Source: Nymphalis io (lineage: Eukaryota; Arthropoda; Insecta; Lepidoptera; Nymphalidae). Taken from it: a stretch of DNA of 64,000 bases. Position numbers and translations under genes: made by a program. This document shows positions 1 to 11,079 of this stretch, piece by piece. The notes beneath the pieces were generated by a model. The model was given only the letters and a program-made list of their open reading frames with translations, ran no database searches and was not told the origin of the DNA. Within the stretch, counting starts at the first letter, position 1, and each line of letters starts with the position of its first letter. Where the stretch lies: the NCBI RefSeq assembly GCF_905147045.1, contig NC_065913.1, positions 1,352,001-1,416,000 of the forward strand, written 5' to 3'.

Positions 1-403
1 GAGATACCCAATAAATTTTTAACGGCTGGGCTAGGCTTGAACCGCTAAACTATCGGCTTAAACGTATCGTATAAAAGTGGTCTCCACATTAAGCTAGCGC
101 CTGACATAGCGAAGACATCATGAAAGTCTCATTTGCCGGTGCCTTTAGATTTCATCCACTGCTTGGGGGGTCCTTTGAATTATTATGTAATTATCTATGT
201 ATATATATATACATACATATACTAAATTTATAATCGTATCGTGTCTGTATGTAAATTATAAAAGGGAGGTTTCAATTATATAATCTGTTTTGTTTTGACA
301 CGACATTTTAAATTATCTGAATAGATTCTGATAAAACTTTAAATGTAAATAGAGTTTATTGGGAGTTAATAGACTGTTTATAAAAATGGCGATTGATGAT
401 TTT
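1..403. other. AT-rich sequence, no recognised feature
   Basis: No ORF, tRNA-like head or repeat match was found. Bases 1-60 vaguely resemble a reversed SINE B head but too weakly to call. Confidence 0.4.
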
Positions 404-600
404 AATTGGCGCTGCAAGAAATATTAATCGTTCCTTACATCGCCAATACGCCTTCGACCTTGGCAACTGGGATGTTATGTACAAGGTACATAACATCCTA
501 GGCGAATACACTGGCTCACTCACTCTTCCGACCGAAACACAACGATACTAAATATTGCTGTTTAGCGGTAGAATATCTGATGAGTGAGTAATACCTTTCC
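404..600 (-). repeat. Repeat D copy, both ends missing
   Basis: The order of motifs is that of D read backwards: the 'cttacatcgccaatacgcc' block, 'accttgg..aac', 'cactggctcactcac', 'aacacaac', 'ggtagaatatctgatgagtg'. This copy carries an extra inverted duplication at 470-498, two perfect 13-base arms around 'aag', where intact copies read only 'gatgttatgtccc'. Confidence 0.85.
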
Positions 601-807
601 AGATGTTTTTATGGAGTAAAAAAATCGCCATTTTTTTTATTATCCTTTGATTTCAAATCTATCATCGGCTCGGGGGTATGACCGACTCGTATACCGTGAC
701 GATACACGGCATGAAGGTCTCTATTATCGTTCCTCTCTGTAGTGTACACTATATATAATACTTTGCTATATATAATAATAATAATAAGAAGAAGAAATAT
801 ACAAATT

Positions 808-1075
808 ACGGGCCAGATGGCATGGTTGGTAGATACTTGCCTTTTCACGCCGAAGGTTGTGGGTTCGATTCCCACCCAGGACAGACATTTGTGTGCATGA
901 ACATGTCTTTTTGTCCTGAGTGTGGGTGTAATTATCTATATAAGTATGTATTTACAAAAGAAAAAATAGTGTATATGTAGTATATCAGTTGTCTGGTTTC
1001 CATAGCACAAGCTCTGCTTAGTTTGGGATCAGATGACCGTGTGTGAATAGTTCTCATTAATTTCGCGCAATATTA
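808..1075 (+). mobile_element. SINE C, near full length
   Basis: Reference copy for family C. The head (about 808-885) is tRNA-like, with an A-box-like 'tggcatggttggtagata' and a B-box-like 'gggttcgattcccac'. The body contains 'gacatttgtgtgcatgaac', 'gtgtaattatctatataag', 'cagttgtctggtttccata' and 'gctctgcttagtttgggatc'. The copy ends in an AT-rich TATTATTT stretch. The polymerase III promoter reading is from known SINE structure. An 88-codon ORF on the opposite strand is a shadow. Confidence 0.85.
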
Positions 1076-1343
1076 TTTTATTTATTGGTATTATATTAAT
1101 TATAAATTCTTTCAATTAACATCAATTGCCATGTGTTACATCTGCCTCGCGTCCCGTGACGGCCATATTTTATTTTTATTGTAATTATATAGATTTTATT
1201 GTTCGTATTTGTTTTTAACCGTATTCAAAATATGAGGTTTTGTGTTCCATGCGTTCTTTTATGCTTAAGCAACGGATTGACCGATTTGGATGTTTTAAAA
1301 CTGTGTCACATGCAGATTGTTCCCGAGATAATTTCATACTTAC

Positions 1344-1628
1344 TTGGCGGTAGGGCTCGGTGCAAGCCCGGCTGGGTAAGTACCACTCAATCACATTCAA
1401 CCGCCAAAGAGCAATACTTGTACTTAAACAGTATTGTTGTGTTCTAGTTTAAAGGGTAAAACAGTGTAACTATAAGCACAAGGGTCATTACATCTTCGTT
1501 CCCAAGGCTGGTGGCGCATTGGCGATGTAAGTAATGGTAAATACTTCTTACATAGCCAATTTCTATGGTCAAAGGTGCTTATTTACTATTATGTGGCGTA
1601 TCTACCCATCTATTTTATATAAAAAAAT
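1344..1628 (+). repeat. Repeat D, near full length
   Basis: D is defined in the orientation that starts 'ggtggtagggctttgtgcaa' and ends near 'cctattctataaaaaaa'. This copy has the start at 1344, 'cccaaggctggtggcgcatt' in the middle and an A-rich end at 1620-1628. The ORFs over it on both strands are shadows. Confidence 0.9.
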
Positions 1629-3280
1629 ATATAAGTATGTTAATCTGAGTTTATTCCCCTAGTTCTTTTCAGTTAAGAGTATTCTTCGAATCCGTGGTAG
1701 GTTTTCTTTGCTTACTAAAAAAATTCCGTTCATTTAAAACAAATCAAAATTAATTTGCCTTTATGATAATTTAGGTGATATAAAGGTATTTGTGTATCCC
1801 TCCTTGGGAACACTTTCCGAAGTGGGTTGGATCCGCGCCAATATATCGCTTGTTGAGGTACTAAGTGCTGATGTACCAAACGAAAACAAAACGCTCCAAA
1901 CTGTTTTGAAACACAATAACAAAACAAATCGAACACATTCGAAATTCGAATCGAAATAAGAATTAAGCTCGATTAGTTTGACATTTCGGTTACATCCAGT
2001 AATCCTGGATTTAAAAAGCGAACACGATTTCTAAATTTGAATTTCATGAACGTCGTACGTACTAGAGATCTTTTGAAATTAGAACGTGAGAATTTCATCG
2101 CGGCATATTTCACGTTGAATTTTCTCTAGCACTTGCAAACGGTTCACAGGGCTGCCACGTTACAGAGAACTCTTTGTTGAAAACGTCGTTGGTACAGTAT
2201 TACTCAGTCTATACATATAATAAAACTGTAGGGTCATGCTTATGCATATATTTTAAAATACACATTCCGAATAATATATATTAGAAATCAAATACCGTCT
2301 TCTTTTTTTGAATTACGGATCGGTTATTCATTATATTTATTAATGTTATAGACGTGTTGATTAAATATTATTATCTTATTTAAAAAAAATTAGGGATAAA
2401 AAGTAAAACTTTCTGTAAATATAATATCTCAAGCACATATCAACATTTTTTATATAATAAGACGTACCTACTTGTACTATACGGAAACCTGTTTATATAT
2501 AAAACTAACGACTTCAGTTATGTTGTTCAAAATTTACAATTCGCTAGCTAATTACACGAAAATTACATTTAAAAATTCAAGTACGAGATGTATTTGTGAC
2601 AGCCCTAACGCGACTGCTTTCTGTACCACCCGTAATTTATTTTTAATTGGTCAGTCGAGCTTCGCTTTTTGAATTTCAAAAAAATTATAAAATGGAACGT
2701 GCGATTAAATGTGACTGATTGGTGTGATTTTTACTTTTCAATCACAAAGACATTCCTTTTTTGAAAAACAAAAGCGAATTTCGACAACGAAAAGTAAATA
2801 TTACTGTACAAAGTTTTTTTTTCATTTGTAACACCAGATTTCTAATTGTCAATGTCAATATTCAGTTTGACAATCATGTATCGCGTGCCGGTATGATAGG
2901 CTTAAAAGTGATACAAATGGAATTGCGTATCAGCTTAGTTTCGCTTTGTTTTAAACCAATAGGGAACTCGAAAAAGGTTTTGTATCATTTCATTTATAGC
3001 TCTTTCATGATATCGGACCAATATTACAAATGTGAACTATATCTGTCTGTCCGTAACCTTATCGCGTCTAAGCGAAGCTTTCGTAAATTAATATCATAGT
3101 ACAATCATAATAGTATTTATTTTCAGGTACTTTAGCAAGATTGTATTTGCTTAAGATCATTTTCTTGCTTCTAATGAGGCTCCATATTGAGCCGTTAGTT
3201 TCACCTATTGTAGGTTATCTTTAGCGACACGTAATACTTTTTTCTTTTATTACAAACATAAATTAGTGGTATAAACCCAT
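1629..3280. other. Repeat-poor AT-rich stretch
   Basis: No family copy was recognised. The longest open frame is 2761-3099 on the plus strand (112 codons). It has no recognisable domain, AT-biased codons and no start context, so it is probably chance. Confidence 0.5.
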
Positions 3281-3345
3281 AAAAAATTCAGCGGTGCTTG
3301 TCCGGATCTAAAACCCGCTAGCTTCAATTAGGATTCGCGTATTTC
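3281..3345 (-). repeat. SINE A head fragment
   Basis: 'aaaattcagcggtgcttgtc' followed by a degenerate B-box and A-box region matches the reversed head of SINE A. Only the head survives. Confidence 0.55.
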
Positions 3346-3508
3346 GATTAAGATTAAAGCGACGTCGAAATAAAAGTACTATACATTTTTGTATAAACTC
3401 AAATTTAAAGAACACACAGTACGATTTATAAAGAAATATATTTAATAGAGCGCCATCTATCGGTGCAAACACAAAGTCATGTTATGCTATTATTATATAT
3501 GAGAAATA

Positions 3509-3667
3509 ATACAACAACCACTGGGTCACAATGATCCTGGCCCTTTGGGCCAGAACTAAATGAAACGACGGAAAGAACCGTCGGGGAGGAGCAGCCCGGG
3601 TAGGGGTCAACCCCGAGGCCCGTACCCAGACTGGCCTAGGCCAGTCAGTAGGACCATTGATTGATTG
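3509..3667 (+). mobile_element. Short GC-rich retroposed element with 14-bp TSD
   Basis: The GC-rich insert lies between two exact copies of 'atatatgagaaata' at 3495-3508 and 3668-3681. It has four hairpins in a row: 3537-3553 (7-bp arms), 3566-3583 (6-bp arms), 3603-3614 (4-bp arms inside a wider stem) and the 14-base palindrome at 3631-3644. It ends with 'attgattgattg', the kind of short tandem tail left by non-LTR retrotransposition. No ORF is visible. It may be a structured SINE or a 5'-truncated LINE 3' UTR; I do not recognise the family. Confidence 0.6.
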
Positions 3668-3681
3668 ATATATGAGAAATA

Positions 3682-4084
3682 GAGTTTATTTGTTTGTTAG
3701 GCTTTTATAACTTAACTACTCAACCGATCCTTATAAAATTGCGTACCCGTTGTTATACAGAAAAGGGCATAGGGTAAACATAAGCTAGTCTTATGTAAAT
3801 ATATATTGGTATATAGCTAGCACGGTGCAACAAAATTCAAGCGATATATCACTGAGCAGTCGTATTATATTTTCTTTTATTTATAATAATTTATAAAGCT
3901 AATATGATCTCGTGTATTGGATCCATTTAAATATTTAAAACGCAATCGTAGCTGGCTGTCACGATTTTATTATTTATAAAAATATATGATACTGTACATC
4001 AATACTGTCGTTCACGTATATATTATGTGATGTATCGCTGGTGTGATCGTGATTTGAGCGATTTGGCTTAGCAGATAGAATTAT
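3682..4084. other. AT-rich stretch, nothing recognised
   Basis: No ORF of note and no family match. Confidence 0.4.
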
Positions 4085-4290
4085 ATTAAGAATATAACCG
4101 TTCCTTATCACCAATGCATGAAACCAACCTTTGAAACTAGGATGACCCTTGTGCGTGTACTCTGGCTTACTAACCCTTAAAGGGTTAACCGGAACACAAC
4201 AGTACTGAATATTGCTCTTTGGCGGTAGAATATCTGATGAGTGGGTGGTACCTACCCAGACGGGCTTTCACAGAGCCCTGCCGTCAAGTA
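4085..4290 (-). repeat. Repeat D copy, A-rich end missing
   Basis: It runs from 'ccgttccttatcaccaatgc' to the start motif reversed, 'cacagagccctgccgtcaag'. The part shared with LINE E is absent. Confidence 0.85.
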
Positions 4291-4320
4291 AATTAATTGA
4301 ATTATGTAATCATCATTCAA

Positions 4321-4602
4321 AGCCGAAATGGCTTAGTAATTAGAACGCGTGAATCTTAAGCGATAATCGTGAGTTCAAACCCGGGCAAGCACCACTAATA
4401 TTCATATGCTTAATTTGCGTTTATAATACATCTCGTGCTTGACGGTGAAGGAAAACATCGTGAGTAAACCTGCATGTGTCTAATTTTACTGAAATTTAGC
4501 CACATGTTTATTGGAGCAGCGTGATGGAATAAGCTCCAAAACCTTCTCCTCAAAAAAAGAGAACCTTAGCCCAGCAGTTAAACATTCACGGGCTGTTACT
4601 TT
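4321..4602 (+). mobile_element. SINE A, near full length with a deletion
   Basis: The A box lies near 4326-4340 and the B box reads 'gagttcaaacccgggcaag'. The body motifs 'ctcgtgcttgacggtgaagg' and 'aaacctgcatgtgtctaatt' follow. About 20 bp are missing where other copies read 'ccaacccgca', just before 'ttggagcagcgtg'. The end is 'cccagcagt..acattcac.ggctgttact'. Confidence 0.9.
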
Positions 4603-5278
4603 TACTATGTAATAATTTATTATACCTACAATTTAAGTAGGTATGATGATTATGTACATATGTAAGAGGATCTTGTGTGTGATACAAATGTTAATGGACT
4701 GATACAACTTAAGTGATTGGACGTTCTACTGGAAGACATTAAAATTTCATTGTCAATCACTCTTGCTTAGGTTTAAGTTTTAAGTTTAGGCGGAGTAATG
4801 TATGTTTTTATATATGCATCAATTTTATGTGTATATAAATGTTATTGTAATTAAATTTAGTGTAATTAATGTAATGTAAGAAAGGACACAATACAAAATC
4901 CTTCCATGCCATCGCGCCAGTGCAGGTTTTGTGTAGTTCTTTTATTATTATGTTTTAATCGTGCCGATAACCCAGCGACGTACATGCTGTAGATATACAA
5001 AATGCACCCTGCATACTGTACGTGTACGCCACCCCATAAAAGCGTGCCGCTGACAACCTGGTCACTGGATTAACTGGTCGGTCCTTAGTTACGACGCTAA
5101 ATGAGCCTCCATAATAGTTTCAAATCTATGAGTCTTAAGTAAGTGCTTTTCTAAAAACACTATTTCATACAAAATCAATTGAAAAAAATAAACGTCAAAA
5201 TTGAATTATATCAGCAAATATACAGCTTAAGAAGTTTAAAAAAAAGGGCAAAGTTTTGGTTCACAATAATAAAATTAA
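4603..5278. other. Repeat-poor stretch
   Basis: AT-rich except around 4980-5090. No ORF of note and no repeat recognised. Confidence 0.4.
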
Positions 5279-5500
5279 ACCACCCACCCATTACATATTC
5301 TATCGCCAAACAGCAATACATAGTGTTCTTGTGTTTCGGTGACCCAGTATAATTACAGGCCCAAGGAACTTCTTATTACCTAAGGTGGCGTTTTGGCGAT
5401 GTAAGGATTGGAAATATATTTTTTTACAATGCCAAGGTATGTGGTGATTTACCTTCAGATGACACATTCGCCCGTCCGCTTACCTATTACATAAAAAAAC
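5279..5500 (+). repeat. Repeat D, 5' truncated and degenerate
   Basis: It starts at 'cacccacccattac' and ends 'ttacctattacataaaaaaa'. Confidence 0.8.
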
Positions 5501-5581
5501 ACATAAAAACGATTTAATATCAGCAAAGATGAAACGTAGCGAACAAAAAAAATTAACGAATAAAATTTATGTTATGAATTA

Positions 5582-5631
5582 TTATCAGATGGACCATTTC
5601 TCCGTCTGCCTGTCTAAATTAAAAAAAAAAA
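5582..5631 (+). repeat. Repeat D 3' end fragment
   Basis: 'ttatcagatggaccatttct' followed by 'ccgtctgcctgtct' and an A run matches only the last 50 bp of D. Confidence 0.6.
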
Positions 5632-6206
5632 CACCATAAGAAATTTCAAGAAACTTAAGTTACTCCTGTAATAATGTATATATGTATTTAGATATATGTG
5701 TTTATTTATTTTGTATAATATACTGGGAACGAAATACTATAACTTGCGCCACCCCAAGCATCCCTCGAAGCGGATGTACTAGTTTAATTGACTTACTATG
5801 TTGAAAGAGAGTTAAATCCGTATTGGATTAACCTTTGCTACAGAACTGTATAAATAATTAATTTCATGTACTAATTAGCCCCCTATACTAATCCTAAAAC
5901 ACGACAGTCACTGAATGTTGTAAATATTTACATCTTTTTATATTAGCTTAATAAAAAAAAAAAATTTTTAAATGGAAACGAGTATTTTTCTTTTGGAAAA
6001 ATAATTACCGATTTCAACTGAAAATTGATATTTCCTAGAACAATTTTAATTGCTACCATATAGAATATGATAATTACAATTACAACTTATTACGATGGAA
6101 AAAAAATATTAAAACGGTCGCAATTATTGATGCTAATAGGCAATATTACCAAGAAAGAAACGCTTGCTATTTTAATAGCAGAGATTTTTATATTTAAATG
6201 TGGATT
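5632..6206. other. AT-rich stretch
   Basis: Homopolymer A runs and no ORF or repeat family match. Confidence 0.4.
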
Positions 6207-6320
6207 CTGGTGGTAGGGCTTTGTGCAAGGTCGTCTGGGTAGGTTGGTACTCATCAGATATTCTACCATATTATGCCAATGTCTGGACAGTGGTGACTAC
6301 TTACCATGAGGTTGCTAAGT
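6207..6320 (+). repeat. Repeat D with large internal deletion
   Basis: The intact first 70 bp (through 'catcagatattctacca') join directly to the last third ('atgccaatgtct'). The middle block is lost. Confidence 0.8.
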
Positions 6321-6403
6321 TTCACTGCTAGACAAAAGACCTCTCGTTTTATAGAGTTTATTTTACTAATGGTGGATCATAGTGGGAATATCTTCAACTA
6401 AAT

Positions 6404-6633
6404 TGCTTTGTGCAGTCTCGTCTGAGTAGGTACCACCCACTCATCAGATATTCTACCACAAAACAGCAGTACCTGGTATTGTTGTGTTCCGGTTTGAAGG
6501 CAGTGTGACAGGCACAAGGGACATAACATTTTTGTTCCTAAGATTGGTGGCGCATTGGCGCATTGTAATCGATGGTTAACATTTCTGTCAATGAGCGTTG
6601 GTGACCACATACCTATTCTATAACAAAAAAATG
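6404..6633 (+). repeat. Repeat D, slightly shortened
   Basis: It has the D block order, with 'ggcgcattggcgcatt' duplicated and the 'accatcaggtggcccatatg' block lost just before the A-rich end. Confidence 0.85.
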
Positions 6634-6814
6634 TAATGAAAAAGACGTTCAAGAAATTCAACAGTTACCCTTTTTTATCAATCATAAAAATGTACTTGTA
6701 TCAACGAATACCAATTCCATCATTCATAAGCTAGAACCAAGTTTTACTATAATATATATAATCAAGTAAAGTGTAATAAACCTTATTTATTAAAAAAAAT
6801 ACCGGTTCATGTAG

Positions 6815-7000
6815 ATTTTTTTTATATGCGCCGGGATGGCAAATGACTCTACTCCACCTGATGGTAAGTGGTAGTAGAGTCCAAACGCGACGACGGCCAG
6901 TACAGTCGGGAAGAATGTTCTGTAATAGCCGTCCCCGCCTTGCCGGCCCGCAAGATGCCTCTTCACGCCTCGTTTGAAGGAACCCGGGTTTTAAGAGGAA
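6815..7000 (-). mobile_element. LINE E 3' end, 5' truncated
   Basis: Read on the minus strand it holds the last RT codons (about 6930-7000, encoding the conserved FKRGVKRHLAG-type tail in a degenerate frame) followed by a 3' UTR with 'accacttaccatcaggtgg' and a poly-A end at 6815-6824. This is a typical 5'-truncated non-LTR insertion. Confidence 0.8.
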
Positions 7001-7794
7001 TTTTACTAAGAAGAACATGCAAGAACCAATTCTAAATTCTACCCATTAAATAGTATAGGTATGTTAATAAAGCCGGACACCATATCGAGTATCGGGTTGA
7101 TTTGGTTTGAAATTTGAAGATTTGATGTTACAATTATCGAGATTGTTATCATTGAGTTACTATAGTATAATCTGTATTAATATTATAAATACTAACCGCA
7201 CTAGCAATTCATAGTTTTTCTTATTTCAATTAAGCTATTAAACATTCTGGATTCAAAATCGAATCTGCAATCTCCGAATCCCTTATCGATCCATACATTA
7301 TTGCGCTATTGGAACTATTTCGGTGCCTTAAATAGTACAGTCTGGAAGAATACGAAATGATATATATGTTATTTAATGACACCCGTGTTTGTTCGAATTG
7401 CATATTCGTAATACGTCATTATACACCATGAATAATACATAAGTGATATCGGATGTTCATGTGTTCCGTTTCTGCCAAAAGCCGTATTGTTTATATATGT
7501 ACATATATGTATGTCATTAACAAAGTCAAAACAATTCAATCTTTCATATATAATAAAGTCTTTCCTTGCGAGGGTTTTACGCTCATGTATTCTAAAGTGG
7601 ATTGGGCGATAAACATGTGGTATCATAACAATGCTACTCTATGGTGGATTGGCATCTGGTAGATTTTCATCCGAAACTGGGTTTGGGGGGCGTCTACCCC
7701 CCCAAACCATATTATTTGAAAATATCATTGGTAATCTATATAATAGTGTATGGTTTAAAAAATTGCTTATGTCTTTTTGGTTTCAAAAATGCTT
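7001..7794. other. Repeat-poor stretch with a strong stem-loop
   Basis: Mostly unique AT-rich DNA. At 7680-7708 there is a perfect 11-bp stem (ggtttgggggg with its complement) closed by a 7-base loop. ORFs of 64-85 codons here show no domain. Confidence 0.45.
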
Positions 7795-7876
7795 TATATC
7801 AAATTCAGTTTTGTGGTTTCACTATTAAATCGTAACAGACAAACAGAGTTATTTTCGCATTTATAATATTAGTGTT
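7795..7876 (-). repeat. Repeat F terminal fragment
   Basis: It ends 'agacaaacagagttattttc' then 'gcatttataatattagt', the conserved terminus of repeat F, common in Lepidoptera. The transposon class is unsettled. Confidence 0.65.
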
Positions 7877-8332
7877 TATATTTCATGTATGCTACTCATA
7901 GCCCATCGCAGTCCATCGTTGGGCATTGCCCCTTACAAGCCTTTCACCTTCATCTTCAGATCATAGCTTAATGTTTTGTTAGAGAAAGGCGATCCTTGAA
8001 ACGGAGCTTTATATAAATTATTCCGTAGCGTGAGGGGCAACTTTTAGTTGCGTGTTCAACACTATTTGGGTAGTTTTTGCGATGGTATAATTATTATCTC
8101 ACAGGGATGACATGGGAAGGTTTTTGTGTAATTATACAAAGCTTAAACTCACATTATGACAATCATAATGGTTTAATATGATTGACGACAACCCTTCATA
8201 TTTCGCATTTGACTCGTTAAATAAGATTAATTTATACAAGTAAATAAAATTGTTGTGTAATCTTTAAAATGGCTGAAAAATACAAACGTATGGATCTAAA
8301 TAAAAGATTATTATTTTTTTGCCTCGAATATT
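7877..8332. other. AT-rich stretch
   Basis: No ORF or family match. Confidence 0.4.
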
Positions 8333-8617
8333 TTGGTAGGGCTTTGTGCAAGCCCATCTGGGTAGGTACCACTCATCATATATTTAACCACCAAATAGCA
8401 ATACCTGGTATTGTTGTGTTCCAGTTTGAATGGTGAGTGAGTCAGTGTAACTACAGGAACCTATAAGATACTTTATATCTTAGTTTCCAAGGTTGGTGGC
8501 GCATTAACGATGTAAGGAATGGTGAATAATTCTTACAGCGCCAATTTATGATGGTGACCATTTATCAAAATATAGGTCATATTTTGATCTGGTCAGCATT
8601 CCTATTTATAAAAAAAT
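8333..8617 (+). repeat. Repeat D, full length
   Basis: Both ends are present. At 8464-8482 the sequence is a short quasi-palindrome (arms taagata and tatctta) at the site where other copies also carry inverted duplications. Confidence 0.9.
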
Positions 8618-9036
8618 CACAATTTTTTTTCAATAAGTTCTTGTAGTGACTTCGTCGTAAGTTAAAATTCGAGAAAGCTAACTTAAAAATCAAAATATAA
8701 TTTATTCAAGTAGCCTCTAATAGGCGCTCTCGAATTGTCGTTTTGCAAAATATATGTAAAGCCACCCCTGGTTCCGAATTTCTTGGAAACCCGAGTTAAA
8801 TGTTAAAAATAATAATAATAACAAATGTTACAAAGCAGAAGCTCTTTGTCTGGTCCATTTAAGGGCTGCCAATTTCTCAACATTTCATATATTATTCATT
8901 GTCGACAGTCAATGTATATTAAGTATATACCTAATTGACTTATATACATATTCATATGTATTTACTGGTTTTGCATTTATTTATCCAAACTTTTAATAAG
9001 ATGTTGTTTGGAAGAGATCTTTTTTTATAGAATTCA
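8618..9036. other. AT-rich stretch with short AAT repeat
   Basis: A short (AAT)n run lies near 8805-8822. Nothing else was recognised. Confidence 0.4.
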
Positions 9037-9290
9037 GACGAGCCGTTTCGCGTGGTTGGTAGATACTTGCTTTTCACGCCGAACCAATGAATGAATGAAT
9101 GAAAATGGGTTCGATTCCCACCCAGGACAGATATTTGTGTGCAGGAACATATCTGTTTGTTTAGAGTCTGATTGTAATTATCAAAAGTAGTATATGTAGT
9201 ATATCAGTTGTCTGGTTTCCATAGTATAAGCTCTGCTTAGTTTGGGATTAGATGGCCGTGTATGAATAATGTCCCAGGATATTATTTGTT
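9037..9290 (+). mobile_element. SINE C with AATG expansion in the head
   Basis: C head and body motifs are present. Between the A-box and B-box regions, four AATG units (9086-9101) replace the usual 'gaaggttgt'. This lengthens the tRNA-like part of the promoter. The ATTA-rich end is at 9278-9290. Confidence 0.85.
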
Positions 9291-9302
9291 ATAGAATATA
9301 TA

Positions 9303-9471
9303 TTACCTTACATCCAACCCACCAACCTTGGGAACTAAGACGTCATGTCCTTTGTGTCTGTAGTTAAACTGGTTTATTCACCCTTACCGGAACACAACAA
9401 TACTAAGTATTGCTATTTGGAGGTAGAAAATGTTAACAGTGCGCGGTACCTACCCAAACGGGTATTTGTAC
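9303..9471 (-). repeat. Repeat D, truncated at both ends
   Basis: It runs from 'ttaccttacatccaaccc' to 'ggtacctacccaaacggg'. Confidence 0.8.
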
Positions 9472-9526
9472 ACTGTGATGTGTCCTGTCGCAGCTACAGC
9501 CTATAGCGAGAAGTCTGTTAAGATAC

Positions 9527-9549
9527 AGTAACATTGTAACAATGTTACT
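9527..9549. repeat. Perfect 11-bp inverted repeat
   Basis: agtaacattgt at 9527-9537 and its complement at 9539-9549, separated by one base. Confidence 0.7.
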
Positions 9550-9781
9550 ATACGATCTCGATCAAGATGTAATATTGTTAACAATGTCTTCCGACGGGGC
9601 GTGGCCTAGCGGCGTGACTTTATCACGTGATGATCATCATAGTGGGGACTGCCCCTGCCCAGCTCGTCGGCCGGTCAGGCTGCCTTTAAACACTTCTGCT
9701 TGGACTCTCGATTGTGGCGGACATCTCATAAATAATATTTCAGTTGCTGTTTTGATTCCTTTGTTCTTTTTGTGTGTGTAA
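9542..9781 (+). other. 79-codon ORF over a GC-rich island, unlikely gene
   Basis: The frame crosses a GC-rich patch (about 9590-9720) unusual for this window, then an AT-rich part that encodes a hydrophobic C-terminus. No domain, no paralogue in the window and no splice or promoter context. It is probably a degraded repeat or a chance frame. Confidence 0.15.
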
Positions 9782-10118
9782 ATTCTACGTGTCGATATAC
9801 GTTAACTTTATTGTTGTATAGTTGTTTTGATTTATCTCTTTTTAAAAACCTATAAATAATAAAAATAATATCATATTATAATTAACATAATTGATTTAAA
9901 TGTGGTATGTAATAGAGTATATGATTTGTTTTTATAAAGTCAAGATTATCACAATATCTCAATCCGTTAATTTGTTTATAATTCGAGTCAAGGCGTATTG
10001 ATTAAGACTATGAATATATTTTGGGTGTGATAATAATGTTACATTTTATTATCATTGTAACTATCTTACGTATTCATTTTTATATGTTTGTATATTTTAT
10101 GCAAACATATAATTGGGT
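9782..10118. other. AT-rich stretch
   Basis: Nothing recognised. Confidence 0.4.
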
Positions 10119-10392
10119 AGCCGAGATGGCTAAGTGGTAAGAACGTGAGAATTTATCTGATGATCGTGGGTTTAAACCCGGGCAAGCACCACTGAATTTT
10201 CATGAGCTTAATTTGTGATTACATTTATTTTGTGCTTTACCGTGAGGAAACCTGCATTTGTTTAAATTCCGTGAACTTCTGCCACATGTGTATTCCACCA
10301 ACCCGCATTGGATCTGCGTGGTGGAATAAACTCCAAGCCTTCTCCTCAAAAAGTGAGAGGAGGCCTTAGTCCAGCAGCGGGATATTCACATG
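10119..10392 (+). mobile_element. SINE A, near full length
   Basis: Complete head ('gccgagatggctaagtggta' and 'gggtttaaacccgggcaag'), body, and end 'gtccagcagcgggatattca'. It has short internal deletions and no clear target-site duplication. Confidence 0.9.
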
Positions 10393-10576
10393 ATGGTACC
10401 AAATTAGCGTTGCGGTAAGAAATATAATTGGGTTATTTATTGTTGTATGAATCTGTAAGCCGACTTGAGGCTTAATATTACTATGAGGCTTAATAAACTA
10501 TCTTTTTTAATTACTTTTATATGTTTACATATTATATACACGGCTCTACGGATTTTGCGTACATATACAAAAAAAG

Positions 10577-10720
10577 TTTACGCTCGTGGCTTCGTCCGCT
10601 AATTTCCGGGTGAGGATGACAGGTGTTAAGGATAAAAAAGTATTAATTAATTAAATAATTTCATGAAAATCGGATCAGTGGCTTAGCCATGTAAGCGTAC
10701 AAGAATGACAGCGTTAATTT
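10577..10720 (-). repeat. Repeat F, degenerate
   Basis: 'cgctcgtggcttcgtccgc' and 'ttcatgaaaatcggatcagt' are F landmarks in this order. The terminal ATAATATTAGT end is lost. Confidence 0.5.
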
Positions 10721-10736
10721 CGAATTTATAATGATA

Positions 10737-11079
10737 TTATAATGGCTAATGACTCTACTCCACCTGATGGTAAGTTGTAGTAGAGTCCAAACGCGATGAC
10801 GGCCAGTACAGTCGGGAAGAATGTTCTGTACTAGCCGTCCCCGCCTTGCCGGCCCGCAAGATGCCTCTTCATGCCTCGTTTGAAGGAACCCGGGTTGTAA
10901 GAAGAGGGGAACACGTGATCTGGTAACAAATTTCATTTTTTGGAAGTGCGACAAAGAAAGAATCTTTCTTTATTTTATAGAAAGCCAAATTTCTTTGTGC
11001 GCGATGGAATTGATGTCACAGTTAGGCGGTGACATCAAGAACCAGCTTCGCGTGGACTTAAGAAGGAAGGGGGAATCAG
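10737..11079 (-). pseudogene. LINE E 3' end with RT C-terminus remnant
   Basis: The minus strand encodes the final RT region, ending in a stop at 10831-10833, then a 3' UTR with the conserved 19-base 'accacttaccatcaggtgg'-type motif (one mismatch). The frame is broken by a short palindromic insertion near 10950-10975. The poly-A tail is eroded. Confidence 0.8.

Noticed and set aside
470..498. Rho-independent terminator or operator
   Set aside because: The palindrome lies inside an insect repeat and has no T run or gene context. It is explained by an inverted duplication in D.
2761..3099. 112-codon plus-strand ORF
   Set aside because: No domain, unusual start codon, composition of translated AT-rich DNA, and no splice or promoter context.
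9542..9781. Small secreted or membrane protein
   Set aside because: The hydrophobic end comes from an AT-rich stretch and no homologue, promoter or splice signals are visible.
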